From NCBI RefSeq assembly GCF_051622035.1, contig NC_135364.1:20115001-20179000 (forward strand): a DNA stretch of 64,000 nucleotides, written 5' to 3'. The DNA is from Arctopsyche grandis. Its lineage: Eukaryota; Arthropoda; Insecta; Trichoptera; Hydropsychidae. Below the pieces are notes generated by a model, which worked only from the letters and a program-made list of their open reading frames with translations, did no database searches and was not told the DNA's origin. Below are positions 25,270 through 36,431 of the stretch, piece by piece; positions within the stretch are counted from its first letter, which is position 1; each line of letters starts with the position of its first letter. Position numbers and translations under genes: made by a program.

Positions 25270-25680
25270 TTCCACTATTCCACGATTCGGGATTCGGGAT
25301 TCGGGATTCGCGATTCGCTTTCGCTGTCCCGATTTAGTCCGGCGAGCGCCGGTCACTTCGAGCGGCGCTCCTCAGGGGTGGGAGCGCGGCCGCCGCCACC
25401 GCCGCCGCCGCGCGCGCACCACCCGCATCACCCACTGCACCCCACGAGAACCGCGAGCAGAGCGTGCTCGCGTTTGCACTGCACGCGCCCGACTGACAAC
25501 TATCGCTATTACTCGCTCCTCACTCCTCACCCCGACCACCACTCGCCGACTGCCCACACCGCCGCCACTCGCCTCCCCAAACTTCTGTTGTATGCTCACC
25601 CGTGCGCATTGTCTATGAATCCCGCGCTGCTCCTCTGCACGCGCCAAACTTTTCTTTTCAGATACACCTCGACTTAATAA
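25270..25680 (-). promoter_or_regulatory. GC island: leader and promoter of the Rap2-type gene
   Basis: A sharp GC-rich block with many CpGs and CCGCCG-type runs (25,390-25,412) precedes the GTPase start. Just before the ATG is a short tandem array of about four to five 7-bp GGGATTC units (25,283-25,318). It ends abruptly near 25,680. The promoter role is inferred from position and composition; no TATA box stands out. Confidence 0.55.
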
Positions 25681-25727
25681 TACCCGACTCACAAATCAAG
25701 CATAACTTGAGAAAATGTTTCGTACAT

Positions 25728-25840
25728 TTCGTACACGACAATCGTGAATACACGACAATCTGGCACTCGAGTTCTCGTTAGTATGACACGGTTACACGAC
25801 AATTGGTCGTGTAACCGTGATTATTCCGTATTTTATATAT
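25728..25840. repeat. MITE fragment with perfect 14-bp hairpin
   Basis: CACGGTTACACGAC (25,787-25,800) and its exact inverse (25,806-25,819) enclose a 5-base loop. The preceding GGCACTCGAGTTCTCGTTAG block recurs at 50,740-50,760 and, inverted, at 62,088-62,107, so this belongs to that dispersed family. Confidence 0.55.
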
Positions 25841-26028
25841 ATTTTATATATATTATAATTCCATATTTATTTAAAATGAATAATTTACTTTTTATCGTAC
25901 ACATCGCGGGCGTTATTTAATTAGTGTAAATGACAGGTGTTCTCAACCGTATCCAATATTTACTTATTTAAATTGAAAAATAATAATAATTTAAAATTAA
26001 CTTTAAAAATTTAGGATTTTTGAAAATT

Positions 26029-26162
26029 TTGTCGCTCGAACATTATTTCCTTGGACATTTTGTCGCGTGAACATTTTGTCGCGGGTACATTTTGTCAGTG
26101 CACTAATTTTCGGGTACATTTTGTCGTTGAACCTTTTGGACTTGCACCAATTGTCGCGTCCC
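26029..26162. repeat. Degenerate tandem repeat, ACATTTTGTCGCG unit
   Basis: Five to seven imperfect units of about 16-25 bp built on ACATTTTGTCGCGNG lie head to tail. The cores (TTTTGTCGCT, TTTTGTCGCG twice, TTTTGTCAGT, TTTTGTCGTT, AATTGTCGCG) are easy to align. The unit has a similar sense to the CGACAAATCGCTCACG units at 33,286-33,615. Confidence 0.6.
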
Positions 26163-27189
26163 CGTATGACACATAGTTCGCATAGGTAATCGTATATTTA
26201 TCAGGGAGCTGAATGAAGTTGAGCTATTCAGTGTTTCCTTACATCAATTCAGGACTGCCATCGGGAGAGTTTTGATTGATTAATCCATTTCTATTTCTGT
26301 TTTATAATTTTCATGCAATGTACTATCACTTTATGTTTAGTCGTGCATTGTTCTATTCAATCATGTTCTAGAAATTCATGGAACCTTCATACATAGAAGC
26401 TTGGACTAAGATATTCTCTTAAGATAACTCTGTATTGTATGTTTGTTATAAAAGGCAAAATAAAAAAAATTTACAAGGCAAAATAAAAAAATCTCGATGA
26501 ATGGAATTTTCGGGTGCCAGATATTTTAATAACGTGTGCGAGATCGCTTTGTGCGGAATAATCATCGAACCCTGGAGATCTATACCGGGTTGACACGATA
26601 CGAGTGCACTCGGACCAGGTCCACTAAATTGGTCACTCGGTAGCGTTCGAGTAAGGTCGAGCTCACACTGGATACGTTTACGTACGAAATTTGAATATCC
26701 ACACAGCAGATATACTCCTCGTTTTTTTAGCGACCACTCGTCAGTATACACAGAGTTCTCATCAACCAGCCATGCTGAGCTCACTTCTTGAACTCATACT
26801 TATTAAAAAATAAATAACTTCATTAAAAAAAAATTATTAACACCTGAAGCTGTCCAGTAATACATACACCCTTTTTTAATAATAGGAAACTCAGTGTCTA
26901 TAAATCCTTGAAAAACACTACAATCGTTAACCATTTTGATTCAAATAAAATCTCGCTTGCACAAACGCTTCTGTTATACGCATACGGGAACTGAACGAAA
27001 GTCTTTCTTAGCAATTACCGCTCGAGTTAGTACGTTTAGATAAAAATAAAAAATATGAAGATATAAAACCAATCCTTATGAACGTGGTGAAATAAAAAAC
27101 TGACCAAACAAATGCAAAATAGCACAGATAAAAAATATATATTTTTGACTTTTAAAATTCGCTAGACAATTAATTATAAGTTTTTTAAA
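26163..27189. other. No recognised gene
   Basis: A 112-codon minus-strand open frame at 26,446-26,784 lacks any motif I recognise. The patch at 26,580-26,680 is less AT-rich (GTGCACTCGGACCAGG), which may mark an old repeat. Confidence 0.3.
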
Positions 27190-27449
27190 ACAATAAAAAA
27201 TCACAATCAATAGAAAAAACATCTGACTATTGATTCCAATACTCACTTTGAGTACAACAATACTATATTTTGAGTTAAAGACCGCAAAAGCCAAAAAAGT
27301 GTAAAAACCGCGCATTTTTTTAAACGCTCATATCTGGTAAACGATCATCAACCAACAAAATCATTATCATATTCGAATTCAGTGGGTCAAACTTAGTAAA
27401 GATTGGTTAGTCTCCACTCTGGTAATTTATTTTGTTGCTCAGTGTTATT
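27190..27449. repeat. Dispersed MITE-like repeat ending GTTGCTCAGTG
   Basis: CTATTGATTCCAATACT, TTGAGTTA, CATATTCGAATT and the end TTGTTGCTCAGTG followed by TTA are shared with 58,600-58,858. The left terminus seen at 58,478 is not obvious here, so this copy may be truncated. Confidence 0.55.
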
Positions 27450-28709
27450 AATGAACAGGATTACCATTGAAGCACAAAATGTTTTCAGTTATGTTGTAAC
27501 TTGCAAGGTTATTTTTTTACTTTAAAATTAGAATAGCCAATAACTATCCACTACCATTTATACAAAACTATTCACATTCAACAAAATTTCTGCCAAAATC
27601 TACGTAGCACCCTTTCGATAAGTAGCTGGCCATGAAAAGTCACGTTAGGTTCAAATTTAACAGATTGACGTCCGATTACCTGTGACGTTTGTGTGAGTAC
27701 TGCGAATAAAATGTTTTATCACATATTCACGCATTAAGTACGTTACTATTAGCGTATTTACTTATTTAAATAAATTATTACTCATTTAAATAAATTATCA
27801 CTCATTTAAATAAATATTTTTTGTACGTAAGCTAATTCTAAAAAAAAAATTTCACACAATTACAAGTATATATCAGTGACAATGGAGTCAACGTTCTATT
27901 TATAAGCATCGATACAAATTTTGGGTGTGAAGTGAATATTGGGATGGTTTATATTGCTTCCCACAAGGCAATTTAGTAGTGGAGTAGATAATGGGTTAAA
28001 TCTAAATATAGCATGCCATATTAAGAGGCGCGGTCTTCTGCTTTTAATCGTTCCTGCGTTAGGAGTCGCCACTGACAGCTCATCACGTATGGTGACCTCA
28101 TCAATTACAAGCCGCACCAAAAAGTTAGCGATCGATTAAATAGATTACATCAAAAAAATCCTTAAAAAATAATATTATTTATCATAACATTACTGGATCT
28201 TTCTTTTTGTGTTTTCATACGTTGTTTCATATTGCTAACAGTGGCTTAGTAGGCGGTTTTATTTTCAGAAGTTTCTCAGTAGCTATCGCAAATTGGGTGT
28301 GTATATGTATGTATTTTTGAAGTGGAGTGGAGAGTGAAAAAATAATAAGAATATTGCGACTTGTTTAGCCGGTCTGGAACAACATATGTATTTCATTTTG
28401 TACTAAAAGACCGGTTGACATTTAAAATTTATATAAACGATCCATTTTTACGATATATGTATAGGTTTTTCCTCATTTATATACACATGTATAAACTGAA
28501 TACACGGAGTTTGCATATTTTAATTGAGTTGTAAAGTGCTTTCAAATATATTTTCAGTGTTTTCTCATAATCCAGAGGTATTTCTTTTTAACATAATATT
28601 TATTTTTTTATTAAAAACAAAACTTAGCCTGTTGTTTCAATGATTAGATAAACTTATGTAAGTAATTTTAAAACAAAAGTATAATTCAGATTTAGAAGCT
28701 ATCTCCAAA
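27450..28709. other. No recognised feature
   Basis: AT-rich DNA with a small run of ATTTAAATAAATTAT units near 27,762-27,815 and nothing else that I can support. Confidence 0.35.
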
Positions 28710-29130
28710 TGAATTTGACTTCAAATGACTATGGATTGTTCCTCGGTGTCCTTTATATATCCACCACATTTGCGCCTAATGCTCTGATTATGGACGCCAA
28801 GTTGTGGCAATGATTGACTTTGCAATGTTCAAATCCAATTCCAATTCTTCAATTGCAATCAGCCACTTCGGCTAAAAAACATTCGTCTCCTGGCACAGTC
28901 CTCCGAAAACCAACTGAATAAGTACTCGATTGATCTTGTGTCTCCTATCTTGTGTTTGGGTCATTTGTTGAGATTATCTTCTCAAATTTCTCTCATGTAA
29001 TTGTTCCAGCCGACGGTTATACCTAATTCCTTCTTGCACAATTTAATCAACCTCAATTCTCCGGCCCGACAATATAAGAAACAAACGACTGTTGCCGAAC
29101 TAATTTCCATGTTGAACGTTGGCTATCTTT
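28710..29130 (-). pseudogene. Decayed coding remnant, unidentified
   Basis: On the minus strand one frame reads with few stops, for example INRVLIQLVFGGLCQETNVF, then a stop, then PKWLIAIEELELDLN, and later MWWIYKGHRGTIHSHLKS. The composition looks coding-like compared with the flanks, and the stops suggest a relic. I cannot name the family. It could be an old transposon gene or a processed copy of a host gene. Confidence 0.3.
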
Positions 29131-29144
29131 CGACAAGACAATTA

Positions 29145-29433
29145 GGGTGAAAACACCCCTAGCCCATATACATGGTGCACACTCCCGGAATTCACCCCCT
29201 GGAGTGTTTTCGGTGATATTTTATCCTTGCTTGACAGTGATCGATTCCCGCATTTGAAGAAATGTAGGAGAAACTTGTCGGTTGCATATAGATATGCTTA
29301 CACGTGCGACCTCCGAAGTATATGCATTCAGCACGTGCAATTACACCCGAATTCGGTTTGGGCAACACCTACTGTTTATGGTCACAACAGGAAGTTGAGG
29401 ACAAGTGACATACCACTCACTGTGTTTTCGCCC
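29145..29433. mobile_element. MITE with TTA duplication (GGGYGAAAACAC ends), 289 bp
   Basis: The left end GGGTGAAAACACC and right end GTGTTTTCGCCC are inverted repeats, each bounded outside by TTA (29,142-29,144; 29,434-29,436). A 3-bp TTA duplication with GGG-type ends suggests PIF/Harbinger. The internal block CATTTGAAGAAATGTAGGAG is shared, inverted, with 54,285-54,536 and the worn copies at 5336 and 13,150. Confidence 0.7.
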
Positions 29434-29995
29434 TTAGAGTTTCATTTCATGTTTTCTCGCACACAGCATGCTTGCTGCAAAGATTCATCTATTTTATAAT
29501 AATGTCACGGCATCTTCTTTGGTAGATAGTAGAGTGAATAAGTTTTTTTTTTATATGAATACATAAAAAATCGTTTTGAAAAATGCCTCCAGATAATGAA
29601 AAAGTATCGTATTTCCTTTGTTTTGATTGATTCAAATTACTTAAGAGGTTAATTAATATATTATACTAGGTAATACGAAAGTTGAAATAAAATACAATCT
29701 AATCATAATTTTTAATTAGTAGGCGCATCTTATCGTTCCAAAATACATATAATAACAATAATATTTTACTTGTTTCTACATGCTATTGCTGTTATCAACC
29801 CACGCCAGTATTCAACTTGTTGCTTTGCAAGTGTTCAAGGTTCTCATTAGAACTTTGTTTGTCAGTTGTTGATCGCCTTAAAATTTATTTTTTGTCAGTC
29901 GTCGCGATTAATTGGGATTGTCACCGTTTTTAAGTCGTCAAACAAACCTTTCAGGACGCCCAATAGTCCCAGTTTACAACTCTTCAGATATCTAC

Positions 29996-30318
29996 CGGTG
30001 GTGTGCCATGGAAATCTCGGATTTGCGAGCGACTTTGTCGGCCGATTAGTTGCGCGACCATATCAAATGTATGCAGCTGTATGGAGTATTCCACACAGTG
30101 CAACTCACCGGTCTCTCAAGCAATAAAATCCAGATCGGTCACAGGCATTCGATTTAGTCTCGACGATTTTATTGCTTAAGCAACCAGCACGATTCCTCAA
30201 AATGTATGGTGTTATATTGGACGGTGCCACACTCGGCAATTAGTGAAAAAACTACGAACTTGTACGACTGCACCCATATGCATATAATAAACAGCAAGAT
30301 TTCCACGGCACGCCACTG
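29996..30318. mobile_element. hAT-type MITE (CAGTGGCGTG family), 323 bp
   Basis: Ends CGGTGGTGTGCCATGGAAAT and, inverted, CAGTGGCGTGCCGTGGAAAT form about 22-bp terminal repeats. Flanks ATATCTAC (29,988-29,995) and ATACCTAC (30,319-30,326) match at 7 of 8. It is longer than its foldback relatives at 7924 and 17,863 and has a unique interior, so it may be closer to a parent form. Confidence 0.75.
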
Positions 30319-30344
30319 ATACCTACCAACGATTAACTCAGAAT

Positions 30345-30725
30345 TTAAAAAGGTGTAAGCATAAATTAAGAATAAAATGTCGATGTTGGGTTGCGCCTGA
30401 GTGACATCTGTGGTATTTAACCTGTACATATGTATATAAATTTATAGATTATTAATTTTTGAAATCATATTCAAATAGTGGTGGCATAGTGGGTAGGTTT
30501 TTGACAATTTGATGAGGAAGCGTTTCAACAATGAAATCATATAAATTGGCAAAGTCTGATAGGAAACGATGAACAAATTGGAGTCACAAATGTCCGAGTC
30601 TGACCAGCAGCACAACATAAATACTCGGAATATATAAATTCTTTTCAATCGAGGTAAACCCATGGGATCGAACCCGGCAACCTCTCGGTGGATGGCATTA
30701 AACGCAACCACCAATCTATGCTGCT
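30345..30725 (-). repeat. tRNA-derived SINE family, copy 2 (minus)
   Basis: A nearly complete copy. On the minus strand the head carries the B-box GGGTTCGATCCC (near 30,661) followed by ACTCGGACATTTGTGACTCC and a body ending beyond TATATACATATGTACAGG. The other copies at 21,531, 32,770, 33,620 and 34,855 share these blocks. It lies just upstream of the scramblase leader exon. Confidence 0.75.
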
Positions 30726-31040
30726 CGCTAAATATTTTTGATTTTTTTCAGTGGGTATTCCCGATTTGACTTGCAAGAAATCTGACAGCCCTACTCAAAA
30801 ATATATCAATCCAATTTTTGCTGTATAAATTTCAATATTTTGAATATTGTACACTTCCAAATGTAGAGCCGAATTTGTGTTAATTATCATTGTGAAGCAC
30901 CTTGAAAGTAATTTTTAAATATTTACCCAATATATCACATCGTAAATATAAAATCGTTTTTATTGTTGGTAACTTTTCACCTCGGTATTGATTCGTGTTA
31001 TCGTTTATGATTTTAAATAAATAATATCTTCTATTTGCAG

Positions 31041-31121
31041 AGAGTGACTTACATTGACAATTACTGTTAAGACCAAAGTATGGAATAAAATTGCCTTCAC
31101 AGAAATCTCATAATTTTCGAA
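31041..31121 (+). other. Candidate 5' untranslated exon of the scramblase gene
   Basis: An 81-base segment is framed by a good acceptor (CTATTTGCAG ending at 31,040) and donor (GTAAGTAA from 31,122). The next acceptor (TTTAAG, 31,191-31,196) leads into the exon with the scramblase ATG at 31,204. It contains a minimal upstream frame, ATG GAA TAA, at 31,080-31,088. The promoter must lie further 5'. The exon is inferred from splice signals only. Confidence 0.5.
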
Positions 31122-31203
31122 GTAAGTAATTTTATTAGTTTTATTACATATATGGTCATATTTTAAAAATATTTACTATAATTATTTATGTTTAAGTTCC
31201 AAA

Positions 31204-34200
31204 ATGTCACAACCTGGTCAAGGATATCCTCATCCTCCTCCGTACAATGGTAAGAATATAATTTTATATACATTGTGAATCATTTCCATGACGCACAATA
31301 AAATTTTCTTATCAAATTTTAAAAAAAACTTAGTTTATTGCACTATAGATAAACCGTCTTGGGCGTGGGCTTTAGTCATATTTAATGTTTCAGAGCCGCA
31401 GAATGCGCCGGGACCTTATTCGCCCAACTTCCCTTCCCAACAACAGGGATATCCTCAACCCCAAGGGTACCCTCAACCCCAAGGGTACCCTCAACCCCAA
31501 GGGTATCCTCAACCCCAAGGATATCCACAGCCCCAACAGCAAGTATATCCACCGATAACCCAACAAGGCTACGCACCTCTATACGGCCAAGGTCCTGCTC
31601 CTCAAAATCAACCAATGGCTCCCGGATTCGGAAACTTTGGCCCACCTCCAGGAGGTTTTGTTCCACCTGGATACGTACCACCCGGTCATCAACCGGGTCC
31701 TATTACGCAGCAACCCGGATCGATGGGACCTGGACCTCAGCAGGCTGGAGGTATTTTTGATGTATACAAGATTAAATAAAACAAATTTTATACTAATAAT
31801 ATTTGCATATTCCAGTTTAGTATTATTTTATACCATACATATGTATTAATAATTAGTTGATAAGAGCTGAAGAATTAAGAGACCTTATCTGATTCAAAAA
31901 CAAAACTAGATTAAAAAAAAAAATTACTTTAAATTTATATAAAGTTAATCGCCATCCGAGAATGGGTAATATGACTTTAATACAATCTGAATTTATATAT
32001 GTAACAGTACTTGCTAATTGTGAAAAAAATTAAATAACCATTATTTGATGATGAAAGCAATAAACAGATAAAACAAAAGTACCCGTTAACTTGAAACAAA
32101 TTGTATGTCTAAAACATTGAATGCATATTTATTATTTATTTATTACAGCTAAGCTATAGTGATATTACAGCAATACTCCAGGGCGTCACTATACCTAATT
32201 ATCTGCCAATTGCAATAAATTATCATCCTTGCCAATATCACAAATAAAACAGACATATCTTGATGTGATATAATATAAATATGATGTTATATTTTCAGGA
32301 AAAACCTTTCCGAACATATCTTAACTATAAGCTGAATAAAACCCAATCGCAAAATGTATCGGATCATCCACTTAAGAACACTTATAAAGTTTCACTGATA
32401 CTGAGCGGTGAAATACTAAATTCATTGTTTGATACCTTTTCACTGCCCGAGTTAGTGAAAATATAACTTCGCTGACAAACTTTTGCTTACAATCTTATGT
32501 AAATATGTGGTTTGTATTACCCTCAACATTGTGTATAAGTTATACTTTGTTAACATATGTATCACATTGAAACTGAATAAAATTATCTCAGTATCAAGGC
32601 TTAACAATATTTATAGTTGGTCGTAAATATTAGTATCAATAAAATTAAGATTGATCCCTTAAACTATAGTCCAGTGGTAGTGAACCTTTATAAGTCCGTT
32701 TTATTTTTTATATAATACTAAGAAAGTTTTATATAATACTAAGAAATTTTTTTATATAATACTTAAGAAAGGCAACATAGCCGATGGTCCCAATTTTATA
32801 TTTTCCCAAGATACCGTTATCGGGTTGCCCCTGAGCGACATCTATGATATTAAACTTGTACATATGTATGTACATATATAAATTTATAAAATAATGAATT
32901 TTTAAATCATATTCAAATAGTGGTGACAGTGGGTATGATGTTTTTTGCCAATTTGATGAGGAACTGACTATATATAATGCAACTAGTGTTGTGCCAGTTG
33001 ATTTCAATGGGTGACTTCGGAAAGGAATTGATACACGAATTAAAATAAAGTTATCTGTTATACCCGATATAATTGAATAATTAAATTTTAATCCATTTTT
33101 TCGACGCTATTCAATTGTACGCATATCGTAAACATATAAGAAAATCGTAAATGAATGAAAAAAATTTGTCACAGCAAGCTAGCTCCCGCTCCTTCCTTCT
33201 TCTCTTAAGATCAAGGCACCTATTAAAATAACTCAAAAGATTTTATTTATAAAACCCATTTTTTTATTTAATACTTGGGAAAGGGTTCCGCGACAAATCG
33301 CTCACGGACATAACATTAACATATAAATGGCTCACGCGAAAAATCGCTCATGAAATTATTTGTACTTACAAAATCGTTAATTTTACACAAGAATTATTCT
33401 AAAACTCAATTAAACGTATCGTGACGAATTAACACACTATCCTATCACAGATAAATAAATAAAACATATACAAACCAGTTTAATCTCAATTTTTTGTACA
33501 TACGAATAATTTCTTGAGTGATTTTTCGCATGAGCCATCTGTATGTGAGTGTAATATCCGTGAGCGATATGTCGTTGAGTGTTTGGTCCATGAGCGATTT
33601 GTCGTGACACCTTGAGTAAAACGGCATAGTTGATGGACCCAATTTTATATTTTCCCATGATGCCATGGTTGTCTCTGAGCGGCGGTATTGAAATTGTACA
33701 TATATAAATTTATAGATTATAAATTTTGAAATCATATTCAAATAGTGATGACATAGTGAGTAAGATGGTTTTTGTCAATTTGATGAGGAACTGTTTCAAT
33801 AATGAATTCAGATAATTTAGCAAACTCTGAAACGATCGACTTGGAGTCACAAATATCCAAGTCTGACTACAAAAATACTCAGAATAAATTCTATTCAATC
33901 AAGGGAACCCGCAGGATCAAACCCAGCAACCTGTCGGTGGTTAGCATTAACGCAACCGCCGAGTTTGTTCTCTTTACTAGACATATCAATCAATCTCGCT
34001 TGACAGTTTCCAAGTCATTTCACAAATCAAATAAATAAAAGAAGTACAGGTGAAATTTTTTCAATTATACAAAATAATTTTTGCAATAGTTTTGAACTTT
34101 TTTGCATGGAAAAATCTCCCGCGTGCCTTATGATTGCCGCCTCTGCAATATTGCCTATTAAATCGTAAACTTTAAAACACATCCAACCAATATATTTCTT

Positions 34201-36358
34201 CGATACAAGATTTGATCCGAAATTTTATCGCCAACGCTACGTGTTCATGTGCGTTATTATTGTTTGTGATAAAACAGCATTCAGTTTCGTGTTGCACTGT
34301 ACATACATATGCTGTTGTATACTAAATTAACAAGAAATTATCTTGGTTGCGTTTCATTATCTAGTTAGAAGTCGTTACATCAAACAAGTCTCGTTCCGTA
34401 GTGTTATGATGTTAACCGTAGGTAGAGCACTTATCCAATTGACCAACTCACGTCGACATTTGAATAAAACGCCAAACGCAGTAACAACCCAACATTAAGT
34501 GGCAGTGCTCGTTTCGTATACGTACCAACATATCGAGTGATATAAAATTTCATGTAAAAATGGACTGTAAAAATAATTTTGAAAAACTTTCATCGAACAA
34601 TCGTGAAAGTGAACCGAAGAGTGACTCCGTTTCGTGCATAACGAAAATTAGAGTATTCTTCGCTAAAAAAGTGCAGTTCGTCAAAGAAAATAGCGTTTAT
34701 CTAGATACCTTATCTGTACAGAGTATCAGACGTAGCATGCGACGATCTATCAAAATTAAACGTAGCCCTAAAAAATCTGGCTATGTCAAATTTTTAACAG
34801 ACGAAGAAAGACGGTTAGTTTTAATATTAGAATAGTACATATATTATACCACCGAGCCGTACAGCCAGTAGTATGACTGGGTGGTTGCGTTTATATTAAG
34901 CACCGAGAGATTACCGGGTTCGATCCCGTGCTAATCTTTAATGCTGCTGATCAAACTTGGATATTTGTGACTCCAAGTTGATCGTTTCCTACCAGAGTCT
35001 GCCAATTTATCTAATTTCATTGTTAAAACAGTTCCTCCATCAAATTGGCAAAAACCATCTTACTCACTATGTCACCAGTATCTGAATTTGATTTATGAAC
35101 AATATGTAAAAATTTGTGTATGAGTCTAAATCCATTGATGTCTATGGATTAATTAATTAATTAATTAATAGTTAAATTCGTGTTCTTCAACATCTCAAAA
35201 TTTAACGATTTCTGTAATAAAAAAAAATTCTGCAATGTTTGTAATTGGCTAAGAATTGGCGCATTGGGGTTTTCTGTTAGGCCTTCCTGGTATATATCTA
35301 TGTAAAAATAAAATAAAACATTATAATAAAGTGAAAAGAATATTCATTTTATCAAATAGATAATTTGAGTACAAAAAACTAAGGTCAATTTAATCAGTAC
35401 ATTGTCTTACTGTTTCTCTTCACAATCTATTACTCACATTCGTGATAAATTAATCTAAATAAAAATGTTATGCTTTAATTTCATAGGTGCTTGGATGAAT
35501 ATACCGCAAGGGCCAGCGAACTGTCCTCCAGGACTCGAATACCTTTCCTTGATTGATCAATTGTTGGTGCATCAAAAAGTCGAAATTCTGGAAGTGCTGA
35601 CCGGCTTCGAAACTAACAATAAGTTCACAGTGAAAAACAGCATCGGTCAAAAAGTATATCACGCCGTCGAAGACACCGATTGCTTGACGAGAAACTGTTG
35701 CGGGCCAATGAGACCGTTCGAGATGAAAATCTTAGATAATTACAGGAATCAGGTAAAATTTTGAAACTCGCCTCGGAATAAACAATGTAAATACATAATG
35801 TTTTTGATTCTTGTTTAGGTTATCAATATGCATCGGCCGTTGGCGTGCGAGTCTTGTTGTTTCCCTTGTTGTCTTCAAAGCATGGAGATTTCTGCTCCGC
35901 CTGGTACCGTCGTTGGCACCGTCGAACAAGAGTGGTCTCTATGTTCGCCGACTTTTGCTGTTAAAAATGCTGCTGGTAGTACAGTGCTCCGTATTGAGGG
36001 TCCTATGTGCAGGTTCGGCATATGTGGAGATGTCGAATTTAAGGTATATTTTCCTCCGACTACACTGAGTAACGAAAAATCACGTTTTTTTACTTACCGA
36101 AGCGGAGACTAGGCAATCTTTACTAAGTTTGACTCACTGACTTTTGGGTTTTGCAGTCTTTAACTTAAAATCTAATATTGGTGTGTAAAGTGTGTATTGG
36201 AATCAATTATCAGATTTTTTCTCTATTGATTGTGTGATTGTGATTCGAATTCAGTCTCCACACCTTTTTTTTTTTTTTGTTGCTCAGTGCTATTAGTGTA
36301 GGGCTGCCAGATTTATTGATATCCAAACCGGGACATTTTAATTTGGAACTTTTATGAA

Positions 36359-36431
<73 letters not shown>

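Noticed and set aside
24703-25692. Several long open frames opposite and overlapping the Rap2-type gene (up to 324 codons)
   Set aside because: They are shadows of the GC-rich GTPase exon and its leader; only the minus-strand frame has conserved motifs.
26029-26162. CRISPR-like array
   Set aside because: Units are contiguous and degenerate without unique spacers, and the DNA is eukaryotic.
26446-26784. 112-codon minus-strand frame
   Set aside because: No motif; the region looks like an old repeat.
34907-34932. Apparent tRNA B-box as part of a true tRNA gene
   Set aside because: The flanking sequence does not fold as a full cloverleaf and the unit recurs with a SINE body, so it is a SINE head.
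36363-36429. (TA)n run as an origin or regulatory site
   Set aside because: Simple dinucleotide microsatellite; several similar runs occur in the window.
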